Origin: Luidia sarsii
Taxonomy: Eukaryota; Echinodermata; Asteroidea; Paxillosida; Luidiidae
Assembly: GCA_949987565.1 (NCBI GenBank)
Contig: OX465110.1
Coordinates: 16,904,394-16,968,393, forward strand
Length of the DNA: 64,000 bases
Direction: 5' to 3'
Shown here: piece after piece, positions 1-12,441 of the stretch
Layout: each line of letters opens with the position of its first letter
Position numbering within the stretch: position 1 is the stretch's first letter
Notes under the pieces: generated by a model
Database searches by the model: none
What the model was told of the DNA's origin: nothing
Seen by the model: the letters and a program-made list of their open reading frames with translations, nothing else
Made by a program: the position numbers and the translations under genes

Positions 1-1140
1 ACAATAATCAATCGGACTTCAGCTTTGGTAATGTGGGTTTGTACCAATGTATATAATTATGTTCATTTCACTGTTCGACATTGCTTTCCTTTTTTTTGGG
101 GGGGGGGGATAGCTTACGATTTGCTTTATTACTCAGAACATCTCTTGAACAGGTCCTGACATCTATGATGGCAATTGCAATTGCAGAACTCACCCATTTC
201 TAACTGGATGAAAAAGCCAAGGCGCGCATGCGCTTTGGCACCAAGGATCCTGATTCGATGTGGCACCAACGCGTGATACAACTGCCAGCCAATGGCAGCC
301 TAGGGCGTGGGCGGGCATGCACCGCCCTGTCCCGTGTGTATGATATTATAATTATTATTGTTTGGCGGAATTTCCTTGTCAGAACAACTTTCGCAAATTG
401 ACAGCAGTACTTTTAAAGCCTTTCAAGCATAGCCGTACCTATTACATCCGATGTATTTGATTAAACCAATCAAGTAACGAAATTGTTTGCTGACTTTTTT
501 TGTTCAGTGCGTGTTACTCTGTGGGGGGGGGGGGTCACGCGCGCACATGCGCGCCGGATACGCGCGTTACGTCACCGGTGTCCAATCACGTGGGAGACAA
601 ACATCGCGTGCGCGCGACCCCCCACGACGGCTGTGTGTGGCATCTCCTGCCGTGTTGATGATGAGAAATTCAATGGCCTTTTTTACACAGCCCGAAATCG
701 TGTGCGTTTCTATCGTGATACAGTACTAATTTTTATGATGTCGGCGGGGGCTAGGGCAGATTCGAAATGATTGGAAAGTGGCTTTCAATCCCACCAATTT
801 ACTTGCACTAAGTTACTACGACGAAATCCAGTGAACGCCTATACCATGGAGGATCTCCTTATTCCTCCATGCCTATACTAATGTTTGTATCCTACATACT
901 CTGACACGACGCTAAGGCATAATATTATAGGGCCTACTCATAGAGCTCTATAAATGCTCTACTCCATCTCGTATATGCCTTAGTAGGCTTATGTGCTGGC
1001 GATGTTTCTCAATTTGGAGGACTTGCTTGGTCTAGGTCGCTTTGTGAATAGTTGACGCGATGTCAGCAACCTTTCCCCAGGCTGAGGGATTGAGCACAGA
1101 GAGAGAGAGAGAGAGAGGGGGGGAGGTGGGTCAGCGTCCG
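1..1140. other. Region 3' of the SLC16-like gene, no gene seen
   Basis: No exon with splice sites or recognisable protein similarity was found here. The stretch holds poly-G runs near 98-108 and 520-531, a short GA microsatellite near 1100-1117 and CpG-rich DNA around 530-640. It must include the 3' untranslated region of the minus-strand transporter. The only AATAAA-type signal I see on the minus strand is far away, near 125-130, so the transcript end is not settled. Confidence 0.4.
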
Positions 1141-4100
1141 TCAGTCGTCGTCCCTGCTTAATGAGCCGCCAGATCTGCCGATCAGATGCTCGTAGTCGTC
1201 TCTCCGGGCGCCCAGGGAGCCACGGCACCACCTGCTCCTGCGCAGCCGGTCAATCGCCAGCAGAGGGACTGGGAACAACTCTATCAGTCCCAGGGCGACG
1301 AACGACGTGTCATAGCTACCGCTGACGTCATAAAGCCAGCCTGCATGAAGAGAATAAACATGTTTTTCTGCTTTGTTGTATTTTAGAAATGGAATTGATT
1401 GGGCTGCAATTCCAATTCAAAAGTCAATTGCTTTTTAGAATAATAATGTTCGTGAGAACGAAGTGCATTTTGATTGTTGATTTGTGTGACCGCCTGCAAA
1501 GTAAGTGTTTCTGTGTCTTTTGGAAATTGACATTTTGTACAAGCATTAGGCCTAGTTGCCATTACACAGGTTGTCTTAGGCCCTTTCCGAATCCATGGCT
1601 CGGGCGAGGGCTCAGGCTTCGTCCCAGTCTCACATGGTAGGCCTACAGTAATACAGGTCGTGAGCTTGCATTTCCTGTGCAGTGCAGATAATTCACTGGA
1701 CATTACGGTTCCGCCCTTTAAAACCCGTATAGAATAAAGCCAGGGTCCAAGCACGAACCTTAGCCTTCATTTCGTAAAGGTTAAGGATCATGGTTTGTAT
1801 CGGAAAGCCCCGTTTGACCTCATCAGCGAGGGCGCTGTTCAAGTTCGTGATGTAAGAGAGCCACTGTCCACAGGTATAGGTAACCTACAAGCGGACAACG
1901 CAAGGTAAATTCGATGTTGGAATACCGTAATGCCACGGGGACCAGACTGGTGTGTGTTTGCATACCAGTGACGTCACGGCGTTCCTTCATTCCCCATTGT
2001 TTATCACGCTATGCCGATGAGGTGGCGCCCTGTACTTATGTCATTTTGGGGTGTGTGTTTTTTTCTTCAAAATGGCGACGTTCATGAACAATATAACTCT
2101 GGCGCCCCCTGTTGTCAGTCTGAAGGTTAGTATATATTATGTCTTCCTTACCTGGAAAGATTCCCATGGGCATCCGGAATATGCCGAGGACCACCGTGCA
2201 CCAGCCCAGCGCTATGATGAACCTGTCCTCCCCGACCAGATCTCGTAGCACGGCCACGGCTAGCGGGTAGAGCGTGCCCACGGCCAGGCCGTAGACAAAG
2301 CCCAGCAGATACATGCCGGCAAAGGTACCGGGCAGCGGGCCCAGCATGAGGCAGACGCCGGCCACCACGGCCGTCAGGATGAGGAGCGTGATTGGGTGCA
2401 CCAGCCGGCTGTCCACGAACACACCCTGCACCACCTTGCCCAGTAGGTTAGCCAGCCCCGTGCCCGAGGGCAGGCTGGCCGCCTGCAGAGGGCCCAAGCC
2501 CGCCCTCAGCCCGTGCGGCACCACGTAGATCATCCACGTCATGAAGGAGAGCTTCTCGAAGCAGAGCACGCACAGTACGGTCAGGAAGCCGAAGTCCTGC
2601 AGGAGGTACAGGTGAGTGGCCCGCACCAGGCGCCGCCACAGGCCCCGCCGGTCTGTCTCGGCGTCGCCCGTGCCGCTGCCCGCTGCCGACCCCGCCTCGC
2701 GGTCCGAAGGCTCCGGGCCCGGGCCCGTGCCCGTCGGGCCGGCCGGCACCGGGCGCAGCACTCCCCCGCAGGCCACAAGGTGCAGGGAGAAGGCCCCCCA
2801 GAGGAGCAGCGTGCCCCGCCAGCCGTAGGCGTCGAAGGCGACCTGGGTGACGGGCGGGGCCACCATGATGGCGATCGGGAAGGCCGACAGGGCCAGGCTG
2901 TTGGCCGTGGCGTACCTACTCTGGAAGTAGCTTCCTATCATGGCCAGGGGAGGGTTCTCTATCATCCCCATACCGATGCCTGGACGTGGTGACAGAAAAG
3001 CAAAAACAAAGTGAGATTAACTTTGAGGACAATTCGAGACACGTGGAGCGTTTATGAACACATAGAAACGGATTCCTATCAGATACTCAAGTGGTTGGAT
3101 TTGCATTGACTCATGCTTGATTACAAAGGATTGATTTTCAGACTCAACTCAGCTCAATTCAGCCCAAAACAAGTCGTCCAATCGCAGCCCACCCCAATCC
3201 AACCCAGCAGAGCCAGGCCAGCCCAGACCAACACAACCCAACCCGCTCAAAACCAACACAACCAAACACAACCAATCCCAGACCCCAACCCATACCCCGA
3301 TCCGTCCAACCCTATCCTAACCATCAAATCCTAACAAACCCCCCCCCCCAAAACTGCCAAACTCAACCCATTCCAACCAACCCAACCCAGCACAACTCAA
3401 GCAGCCAACCCAACCCAGCCTGAAAACCAACACAGTTAAATTCAACCAATCCACCCCCCCCCAAAAAAAAAAAAACCCCAAAAAACAGTTGTTCCGAGCC
3501 CAAACCCTGCCCAACCAACCCCAAACTATAATCCAGCCCAGCCCAATGGACCTTTCCCATGAAATATGCAAATAAGAGCTGGCGCATGCGCTTTACTAAA
3601 TTGGTGGGCAAACGAGTGAGCGATGCGTGCAGGTTTCGAAATACGCGCGCAGGAGACGCTGAATAGCCAATGACCGCACGCCAAACTGTTAGTGAGAAGG
3701 AACGCGCGCACGCCCGTGGAAAACTATGATTGGTTGGCAGCCCGCTTGCCCACCAATTTAGTTAAGCGCATGCGCTAGGTCTAATTTGCATATTTCATGG
3801 GAAAGGTCCATTATGTCCCCGTCCCACCCCGACTGGTCCTCCACCGCACTGACCTGTCAGGATGACCGAGACGAACAGATGAGGGGTAGCCAGGGCGAGC
3901 GCTGAGGACACCAGGCCGATGGCAAACATGAGTCCCCCGGTCATGACGACCAGACGATGCCCGCTTCGTGAGCACAACCAAGCGGCAGGGAGGGCTGTAA
4001 CCAAAATGGCCACAACGTCAGTACAATCAACATACCTTTTCCATGCCAGAAAAAATCTCAGCCAATACAAAAAATGTTACAATTAAACTTCTCACTGACT

Positions 4101-4920
4101 TAAATGACTCCAAGTATACATCTCTCAACGCGTAAGGATCCTAACTGGATGCTTCTGAGAAAAATCCTGCTAGGATTGTACATCAATCGCCAGGCCTTTT
4201 ATAGTTAATGTTTGTTTCATCATAATTTCCTTAGGTTGCTACAAGACTTGCACCAAGTTTTGGTTTACTTTATCATAATATTATTTATTATACAATAACA
4301 TACAAGTATGACAATCGCCAGTTGTAGAGGGATAGGCAGACCGTACACTGTAAAGTAGCAATGTAGGCAACAACTTTAGACAAAGTTGGGCAAAATATGA
4401 ACTGATTATACTGGTCAACGAAAGCCCCAATTTCGGTTTGCATTGGTAAAAAAAAAAAAATTACAGGATCACAACATCCCAACATGAACTTGACCAGGCG
4501 CTTGGCAAAATGTTGCCTAGTGCCTTCTTGTCTCATGCGATGCTTTTTGCAGTCAAATCTCGGAAGAAAGTTACACATGCATTGGCACCGTGGTAATTAA
4601 ACCAGTACCAGGGAATGCCTCAGACCTCAATCGGCCCGCTTGGCCAATTTTACTCGAGACAGAGAGATGATCGAGTTACCTGTGAAGTCTGAGATGGTGA
4701 GCATGGTACTGATGAGCCAGCCAACCACCCAGGTGTCCAGCTGCATGTCGTCCTTAATGCTGGGCAGGAGGACGGCGAAGACCTTGATGGTGGAGGCTCG
4801 GATGAACAGCACCGCGAAGGTGCTGGCCACGACCAGCCAGCCCCAGCCGCCGTCTCTGCGCTCCGCAGCCCCCATGGCTCCCACTGACGGCGCCACGCTC
4901 CGATCGAGTTGGCACTCCAC
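1141..4920 (-). CDS. SLC16-family monocarboxylate transporter-like protein, four exons
   Basis: Exons on the minus strand are 4680-4920, 3854-3994, 2152-2979 and 1141-1340. All junctions are GT..AG and in phase, giving 469 residues from the ATG at 4920 or 454 from the in-frame ATG at 4875. The first exon carries DGGWGW, the signature of monocarboxylate transporters at the start of TM1. Exon 2 has the loop and helix SGHRLVVMTGGLMFAIGL, and exon 3 continues with GIGMGMIENPPLAMIGSYFQ and FQSRYATANSLALS, matching TM4-TM5 of the family. A loop of about 35 residues rich in P, G, D and E (near 2640-2760) lies where family members have the long TM6-TM7 cytoplasmic loop. The last exon begins GWLYDVSGSYDTSF, as in the TM11-TM12 turn. 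It is probably a proton-linked or facilitative carrier of the plasma membrane. Substrate and vertebrate paralogue cannot be assigned. Which ATG is used is open. Confidence 0.93.
3113..3545. repeat. Strand-asymmetric AACCC/AACCA-rich tract
   Basis: In intron 2 of the transporter, the plus strand is nearly free of G for several hundred bases and is made of irregular CAACC, CCAACC and AACCCAGC words, with C-runs and A-runs near 3340-3351 and 3455-3484. The minus strand is therefore rich in GGTTGG and GGG. It has no fixed period, so it is a low-complexity tract rather than a clean satellite. Confidence 0.7.
3545..3812. mobile_element. MITE with long terminal inverted repeats
   Basis: The left end, TGGACCTTTCCCATGAAATA and onward, is repeated in inverse orientation at the right end just before 3812. 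The pairing continues inward through TTTGCAT, GCGCATGCGC and the CACCAATTTAG segment, so the terminal repeats are roughly 60 bases with interruptions. The interior has no coding capacity. It sits directly 5' (plus-strand sense) of transporter exon 2. Confidence 0.75.
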
Positions 4921-6241
4921 CGTACTATACTTACTATACGCGCCTAGCTATAGTTTCGCACTCCGGCAAACAAAGTGGCCGAGATACCGCGTCCCTGGCG
5001 AGCCTGTGGTGAGCGTGATGAAACCACCGAGCCTGACCCTTCTCACGGATGACTTCCCTCGGAGACAAGAAGCAATATCAAGCAGGCGTCTATCCACAGC
5101 CTTCTGCTCCGTCACGGTTCCAAAAACAGGTCCATCCAGTCATATCATAACCATACAAATCCGTACAATTATGTTCTATAATATCCGAATAGTAAGCCCC
5201 TGTCTTTGGAAGAGGACCTTCTAACATCGAAACATCAGACCCTTTAATTTATTTGGAGTCACAATGCTGTATTTATGAATTTTGTTTGGTAGTCAAAGTG
5301 ACCTCATACTGTTGTTGCAAAGACACCAGGCATCAGGTGGAATGAAGTGGACTATGCAAGAGTAATTAACCCAAAGGGATTCGAACTGGCAACGCTAGGC
5401 GACAAATGGTTCGTTTGGTTGTGACACAGACTAGACGTACGCGTCTGAACTCCTTTGAGTTCTAGTCATCCAAATGGTTGACTGCGATCCTCTGTTTGAA
5501 CTCGAAGAAGTAATAATATTAAGGGCGGTGATTCATGTGAGGAAAGAGGCCGACTTGTTTGTGTTCGAATTTTTATTTCCCTATACACGATTTTAAAGCC
5601 CTACACAACGTTGGTTGAGGTCAAAGAATAGCATCCATACGTTGTCTGATCCCAACATATGCATGAAATAGCACACCTTTGAAAATTTCAGCTCAATCCG
5701 CCAACCGAGTCTCGAGAAAATCGCGAAAACAGCTTCATTATTTTGTTTCGCGAAAATGCAGCATTCAACGCCGTACTGTTCCGAAAAATAGTTTTTGCTA
5801 AAAAAATAAATACAGCATTTTAGGCAGAAATATTTCAGTGCGAGGTTTCTACTATGACCATCTTCGAACTGTGTAATTTTCATGTAAATCTGTGAACAAA
5901 CATTTCTGTTTTTCGATCTTACCAATGTCGTGTAGGGTTTGCGAAAGACATTCACTCAGTTGAAGTTGCAAAAGAAACGCTTCTGATTGGCCGTCTAATG
6001 GATTGATTGCTGAATATTCATTAGCACGTCTCAACCTGGATACGCGATCACCGCCGTGTGTACAAAGTAATACAAGGGCACATGTGAGTCACTGGTAATC
6101 GACAGTGCGCTGTACGACTGTAGCAACGCGCGAACCAGCTAGTAAATAAACAGTGTGAGACCGTCTGGGATTTCGTTCGCTATAACTCGCTAGGTTTGCT
6201 AATCGCTTACTTCATCCTGATTTCCTTCAAACTCATCCGAA
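4921..6241. promoter_or_regulatory. Divergent promoter interval between the SLC16-like gene and CFAP90
   Basis: The two start codons face away from each other with 1.3 kb between. It must hold both promoters and 5' untranslated regions. No TATA box stands out. An AGCAAC half site lies about 115 bases before the CFAP90 ATG (near 6122). It could be half of an RFX X-box, as expected for a ciliary gene, but a full X-box is not evident. Confidence 0.45.
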
Positions 6242-9127
6242 ATGGAGATTGTGAACACAGTTTTAGACAGCCTGAATGAGCAGACTGTGGACTTGAACAC
6301 CTTCCCGGGCCTCATGGACAACGGCGAGCCGATCGCGGCCAAGTCGGCGTTCAGCTACGTGCCCACAGTCAGAAACGACCCTAAGGAGCACTCGGTGTTC
6401 AACAGCACTCAGAAGGTAAACAATGTTTGTAGTAAAAACAGGGGCAATGAAAAAAATGGAAACTCAAACTGTGTTTTATGAAACGAGAACCTTTCCATAA
6501 CTATTTTAAGTAAGTGAAGTATAACAATAGTTATACTGAATGTTGTTGTTTATCGTTCGGTATGTTTGTCAGAAAGATATTGCTATTTTACACTTGCGCA
6601 ACAGTGCAAGTTGCATGTCCCATGGTAGTCCGAGTAACTTGGACCCGACAAGTCACCCTTTTTTTTATCGAATTTTGAAAATTTTGAGTTTCGGGTGACC
6701 GAAACTCAAAATTTCAAAATTCGATAAAAAAAGGGTGACTTGTCGGGTCCAAGTTACTCGGACTAGTCCCATGGATGATCATGGAGGAAGAAATATCCCA
6801 ACACTAGCTAAGTAACTTGGACTGCCATGCTTAGCTTTGACAAGTCAAACACGGCTTTTTAAACATTCAGAGTTTCAGACTTCAGAATTTTGAAACGAGA
6901 AGGCTTACAAAAGGCTTCGGAATAATTTTTCGGTGCCCTCAAATTGTTTACTTGAAAGATTGGTGTACATGAATAAGTGCTGATTTATTACTAAATATAT
7001 TATTAATATTATTACTAATACTATTACTAATAATAGGCTACGTACTAGTAATACTAATAGTATTAGTAAAAGTAGTTGTACTTGTAGTAGTACTACTACT
7101 ACAAAGTACTAGTACCAGTAGTAATAGTACTACTAGTAGTAATAGTACTTAATATTATAAGTTATAACAATTATAGTTATATACAGCGTGTACTTTATAC
7201 ATGATGTAGTGATGTAGATTTCACTTTGGGTCATAATTTTTCATGGTAATGGTCCCGCTTGACTTTTTATGGGTTTGAATATTTCCGAGTCCAAGAAATT
7301 CCTCCTCAGTGGCTGCGTTTCTCCCCATTCCAGGTGCGGTCCAGTTCCACCTACGACCGACTCTTCCACAAGAAGGAGGGGTACAACCAAAAACAGCACA
7401 AGTGCGACAGGGAGCACGCCAAGTCCAGGGGTCTCCATGTCCACAATGAGGTAAGTCCACTCGGAGATTGACGACAAATTGTTTGCGTGGGGGAGAAAGT
7501 GATTCAATTGGGGCTTTGCACTACTCTACATATGTGACGCGCCACGCCAACCAAACCCAGACAGTTCCCGCAAATAGTGGAATGGATGTTAAGCCGGAAA
7601 ATACTTTAAAAAACAGTCATGATGTGGAAAATCAGATTTTGACGGATTGTGTTTACTTAGTTCTTAACCACTTAACGCCGGGACCTCCGAATCCGGAGCT
7701 CCATTGGCTTGACTATGCGACGGGGCCCTCCGAATCCGGGCACCACTATTGTCCACATTCTAAACAAAGACTCTTTTCAGCTTAGAACAAAGCAATACGA
7801 ATCAGTACAAAGACCCTTTTTGACGCAATTCGCCACATGAATTGCAAGATTAGCAGCAGTAATTGTGCAATTGTGGAACTTTTACTGTGGATGATCGAGG
7901 GATACCGCCCTGCCGCTGAAAGCACGCGGGAGACATGGTGTTGGCATGCCACACAGCCAAACGGTTGTCGGTCAGGCATTGGAATTCCACCCACATTCCT
8001 CACCGCAATCTGTACGCTCGGTTGTGGCCAACTAACTCAAAGATTTGACTGCCTGGAGTGGAGGCTGGAGTCTGCGGTCAGGGATTGACAGTACCACACA
8101 CAAGTCCGTTACGCTTCATTGACGACGCACAATGGGCCTTTTTTCAAATGGATAATCTCTTGACAAAAGCCACAACAAAGTCCGAATTGTGCCGGGTTTT
8201 ACTCTCTTGTACCCATAGTATACCCTTATCGATTTATTTCACAGAAATATATTGTTCCGATTGTTTTAGCGAGATTTGAAAATGATGCATTGTTCGAAAA
8301 AACCCGTATAGTGGTCATCGGCGCTGAAAACCCCCCCGGTGCGAGTGGTTAAATTATATGTCTTTATTGTCTGATTTCCAGTAACAAAGTGAAAAGTAGG
8401 AGGGGATAAACTCAATGTTTGGTTTTCCCAGAAAGTGCCTGGTTTGGGCATTGGGTGTCACATTATCACATATAATTAGCACTGCATGCTCTCGGTACAA
8501 TCTCCCCCCTGAAGTTTGAAAGAAGCCGCTCCATTGAAAATGCCAAGCGATAAGAAAATCCTAAAAACAAATGTTGGTCTGTCAAACCAGAGGCTCTGGT
8601 TTGAATCCCATTTCTTCAAATGTCCATGGCTTTTTGGTTTTGGTTTTGGTTTTTAAGGGCTGAAGTAATACACATGTACAAGAATGTTGAAGACCACTCA
8701 CTGACCAGAAAAAAAAATGGATTGCTTAAAACACAAAAGGATACAGAACCTGACATTACAATCCTAGCATAGAAAGTCCGGCTAGGTTCAAATGTCAGCC
8801 CCCCTATGAGGTTTGTTTAGGCCATTCTTGTCAATGAAAATTCCTTTTTTTTTTCTTTCTTTTTTTATACTTTTTTTGCATGAGGAGGTGGAATGTAATT
8901 AATTTCTAATTTCCTGAGTGTTTCGAATGTGTGCAAATATCTTTTTTTTTATCCCTTTTCTCCTGAAGGAGAAGGTGAAGATCGTTCCGACGTTATCCTC
9001 GTCGGTTTATGGACACAAGCTGGACGACTTTGTGGATCCACCGGGCAGGGATAATGTGCGCATCGCCCATGTCAAGACAGAGTTCTACAGTCGGACTGGC
9101 ATCAACTTGTCCAACGAGATGCACTGA
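6242..9127 (+). CDS. CFAP90: CFAP90 (C5orf49) ciliary axonemal protein, three exons
   Basis: Exons are 6242-6415, 7334-7450 and 8969-9127; all junctions are phase 0 with GT..AG, giving 149 residues, close to the vertebrate length. Diagnostic segments are STYDRLFHKKEGYNQKQHKC, then DREHAKSRGLHV, TLSSSVYGHKL and the C-terminal AHVKTEFYSRTGI. These correspond to the conserved YD..F....GYN, DREHAKS.GLHV and SSVYG blocks of C5orf49. The family is known as a cilia- and flagella-associated protein of axonemal microtubules. The first exon includes FSYVPT, which also fits the family. The start is the only ATG that opens the exon in frame. Intron 1 carries a foldback repeat and intron 2 an old TTAA-flanked element. 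Confidence 0.9.
6626..6765. repeat. Near-perfect 140-base foldback (hairpin) element
   Basis: The left arm starts TAGTCCGAGTAACTTGGACC and runs through GACAAGTCACCC, a T-run, ATCGAATTTTGAAA and TTTCGGGTGAC. The right arm is its reverse complement to 6765, leaving almost no loop. Arms are about 68 bases and almost unmismatched. The same family recurs at 44258-44332 (one arm) and 44682-44848 (two arms). Confidence 0.9.
6980..7170. repeat. Degenerate TAC/TAG/TAT microsatellite
   Basis: A run of ATTACTAAT, TAGTAATA and TACTACTAGTAG words in CFAP90 intron 1. It is imperfect and AT-rich. Confidence 0.7.
7664..8352. mobile_element. Old TTAA-flanked element (piggyBac-like MITE), diverged copy
   Basis: It is bounded by TTAA at 7664-7667 and 8349-8352, and the ends read CCACTTAACGCCGG and GTGCGAGTGG. 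Its interior (TCCGAATCCGG, TCTTTTCAGCTTAGAACAAA, AATTGTGCAATTGTGG) matches in inverse orientation the two fresher copies at 37710-38412 and 62037-62740. TTAA target sites are characteristic of piggyBac. No transposase is present. Confidence 0.75.
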
Positions 9128-9752
9128 GGGTCGGGGGGCGTCTGGCCTGAAGCGGATTGGACTGACTTGGGCTGTGACACTTTCTCTCACGAGTCGAGTC
9201 ACAAGCAGCATTATACTTGGCCTGGGATCCCCACTGTAGGAGGAGGAAGAAGAGTAACTAGCTTTCAGCGTTTGTCACGGAACCTCGTTTTGAGTGACTA
9301 CTGCTGAGCAGTGCAGCCGCTCTTGTTAGAAACTCTTCAAATCGAACGAGACTCGGAAGCTTTGGAGTTCTTCAAAAGTGCCTCCCTTTCTGCAAAATCC
9401 ACCGTGACTGTGGACAAGATCTAAACATGCACCTATTCCCAGTTTTATGAGCTCCTTATTTTTTTATCTTTATCGGTCTCGTTGAAAAGTCACTTGATAA
9501 CTAGCCACACTGTTAGTGTTAACATTTTAAAACAAAGGAGATATAGGACCCCTTTGATTCTTCTATCATACATGTATTTTTGGGGGTGACTTCTCAAGTG
9601 TTTTGGAAATTCAGTCAAGCACTATAAGTTTTGATCATGGATTTGCTTGTAATATGATTTGGTTTTTGTACATAAATAATGTGGGTTTTTTTTCTATATA
9701 AATATTAACATAATTAAACTTGTAGCATACCTTTAATTTGAAAAGCATCAAG

Positions 9753-9784
9753 AATAAAAACAATTGTGTAATTTGTGTAATAAA
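9753..9784 (+). terminator. Polyadenylation signals of CFAP90
   Basis: Two AATAAA hexamers at 9753-9758 and 9779-9784 lie about 630-650 bases after the CFAP90 stop codon in AT-rich DNA, which gives a plausible 3' UTR of about 0.65 kb. Confidence 0.6.
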
Positions 9785-9949
9785 AAGTATATCGATATCT
9801 ATCTGTGCCCCAAAATATTGATTTAATTTGTTACCCTTGAGTCATTTACTTTTGTTTACCTATTTATAAAAATGGTTCAAATGCTTCTGACTGGTGCAAC
9901 CACCATGGCAAAGACAGTTGAATATTTGTGAAGGCCACCATGTAAGGGC

Positions 9950-10030
9950 TGGATAGCTCAGATGGATGGTAAAAGCGCACTTGTACGATAAGGCAGGGGT
10001 CTCAGGCTCATTTCCTGGTACAGTCAAATT
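9950..10030 (+). mobile_element. tRNA-derived SINE, family 2
   Basis: GGATAGCTCAGATGG is an A-box-like start and CAGGCTCATTTCCTGG is a decayed B-box region, followed by CAGTCAAA. Other copies of the same tRNA-like head appear at 11700-11830 (minus), 12975-13035 (plus), 21320-21395 (plus), 33775-33900 (minus), 34365-34460 (minus) and 56870-56955 (plus). They are too decayed to be working tRNA genes. Confidence 0.6.
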
Positions 10031-10309
10031 TTCTTTACCAAATTTTCATATTCTTTAAACAGTGATCAACTTTGATCTAATTATTCTATAAAAACTGAAA
10101 TAAACAACCATTCAAAGGTTGCAAATAAAGAGAAACAGTATTAAATAATACAAAAATTAATAATTTTATTACACTCAACTCATGAAGCTTTTTCCTTTGA
10201 CTTTTCAGACCATTTCAAGGAATTCGATGAGGTTTTGCCCTGCTCGAATTACCTGGTACATTCTCCTCAAAAGCAAATATCATGATATATCATATCAAGG
10301 AAACCTTTG

Positions 10310-11095
10310 ATTGACGTAACCTTTGTTACGTCAATCAATGTATCATTATTTCAGCAATCAAAATACGAAATAAAAATTGTATTGAAAGCATTGCGGGACA
10401 ATAGAAGACGCCATTTTGGCTGTGAAAGGCTCTCTGACCATTTAACTTACCTATAGTAAGTTGATACCTTTCATTGACGTAACAAAGGAGCTGCAATTAA
10501 TTTATTAATATTACGGCAATCAAAATCTTAAAGAAAAATTGTATTGAAGGCATTGGTGGACAATAGGAGACGCCATTTTGACTGTGAAATGCTCTCTGAC
10601 CACTTCAGTAACCTATTGTAAGTTGATACATTTGATTGACGTAACAAAGGAGCAGCAATTAATTCCTTATTTCAGCAATCAAATCAAATCACGGATGTTG
10701 CATTTTTTTTCTCATTTCATGCTTTTTGTAATACTTTTATGCTGCATAATTAGCCTTATTCAATTCACAATAACTTAGGAGATGCAATTTTGGCTGTACG
10801 AAAAGGCTCTCTGACCATTTCTGAAACCTATAGTAAGTTGATACCTTTGATGGACATAACAAAGGAGCCGCAATTCATTTACATGTATTCATATTTCGGC
10901 AAGCAAAATCTGAACGAAAAATGGTATTGAAGGTATTGCGGGACAATAGGAGATGCCATTTTGGCTTGAAAGGCTCTCTGACCATTTCAGTAACCTATAG
11001 TAAGTTGATACCTTTGAGTGAAGTAACAAAGGAGCAGCAATGCATTTATTAATATTTTGGCAATCAAAATCTGAAGGTATTGCGGGACAAAATGT
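10310..11095. repeat. Diverged tandem repeat of about 160-210 bases, about five units
   Basis: The marker CTCTCTGACCA recurs near 10430, 10592, 10808 and 10974. Each time it is followed by CCTATAGTAAGTTGATACCT, a ATTGACGTAACAAAGGAG-like block, GCAATCAAAATCTGAA and GCGGGACAATAGGAGACGCC. Units differ by indels, so the array is old. Confidence 0.8.
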
Positions 11096-11164
11096 CCTAA
11101 GATTTGTGATCCACTTTGAATAAATTTACACCACATATGTTTTGAAAAAGCATGTGTTTAGTGG

Positions 11165-11170
11165 TTTATT
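11165..11170 (-). terminator. Possible polyadenylation signal of the Mextli-like gene
   Basis: AATAAA on the minus strand, about 1.6 kb past the proposed stop codon at 12766. There is no independent support. Confidence 0.3.
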
Positions 11171-12077
11171 ACAGAGACAATAAAAGAGGTATCTTCCAAA
11201 AATAACACTAATGACACAGATAGGTATTTACAATGTGCAAAATATCCACACGATGGTAGGTTCAAGATGCTTTACACAAAAACAGACTTTTTAAACTACA
11301 ACAGGAGAGAAGAAGTATTTACAGATGAAAGCAATCATGTCATGGCCATCAAGTTAGCATACACAGTTTTGAAGATCTGATGCGTGCAATCGGTGACTGT
11401 TGTGTTTTTTGCATAGTGTACATCAGTGACCATCAGCAGGTCGGTATAAGTGCAAAAATGGCAAAGATGATTTGACTAGAATGGGATTTTAACCCAAGCC
11501 TTTGGTTTATAAAAATATATACAAAAAAGAGAAGAAAACATTTCTTGTACATACAAAATTAAATAAAACAGCATTACGTATATATCTAATTTTGTTTTGA
11601 GTTAATCAATAAAGTATGATTTTTGGCAGTCAAAAAATAAACAAATAAAGGAGAAGCTGACTGGGAACTTTTGAACTTGAAAAATTGCACAGAAAACTTG
11701 AACTGGACCAGGATTTGAACCTGATACCTCTGGTTTTGCGTGCCGGTGCTCTTACAATCTGAGCTATCCGGCCCTTGGATGGTGACCTCCCCGAATTTGA
11801 AAGGCCACAATCAAATCCCGGTCCAGTCAAAGTTATCTTTCCATTTTTCAATTCATATAGAGATAAACATTAAATTTTTAGCTGAATTATGACAGACCAC
11901 AAAAATGACTCTTTTAAGATGAATGCAGGGAGCAGCATATTGAAGGAGTATGAATTTCAAGGCACTGAATGAAACACAGGATGGAATAATATAACGAAGC
12001 AATGACATAATATCAGACAATGAATTGCATAAAGAAGTTGTCTTAAGGAAAATTATCCTAATCGTCCCATACACTGG

Positions 12078-12310
12078 ATGCTAGGTGGAAGGTTTGCAGT
12101 GACACCATGTATTATCTCTTTTGAAAAGGAGTGTGTGGCAACTCAATGTTTGGGCAGCGTGTACTCTGCCCGTTGCCACGAGTTTACTGATGATGGGCCG
12201 AGTACACACTGGCCAAAATGTTGCGTTACCAGCTCTTTTCAGAGCCACACGCTCATTCTCCAGAGAGATTGTGTTACATGGTGTCATCGCAAACCTTCAA
12301 CCTTCAAACA
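12078..12310. mobile_element. Short inverted-ended repeat with a hammerhead-like core
   Basis: It begins GAAGGTTTGCAGTGACACCA and ends with the inverse, TGGTGTCATCGCAAACCTTC, so it has terminal inverted repeats of about 23 bases. Inside are CTGATGATGGGCC and ACACACTGGCCAAAATG, which can be drawn as a decayed CUGANGA - hairpin - (G)AAA core. Related copies lie at 14840-14960, 17085-17185, 26400-26527, 36135-36260 and 61050-61245. Confidence 0.6.
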
Positions 12311-12441
12311 TTGGGTGTCATCAGTTTCCACCATTTCCACAGCTGACCGTGTAGTATATGTATGAGGGCAGCATAACAACACCATAAGTTCTGGAGCTCT
12401 TGGCTTATACACATGCATTACCAAATACTGCTGTTGTAAGA

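Noticed and set aside
483..770. Two overlapping plus-strand frames near 483-770
   Set aside because: They lie in CpG-rich DNA with poly-G, have no family resemblance and no splice signals that would join them to another exon.
11700..11800. Possible tRNA gene (minus strand) with anticodon-like loop
   Set aside because: The head and B box resemble a tRNA, but the acceptor stem does not close and the same decayed unit recurs many times, so it is a SINE.
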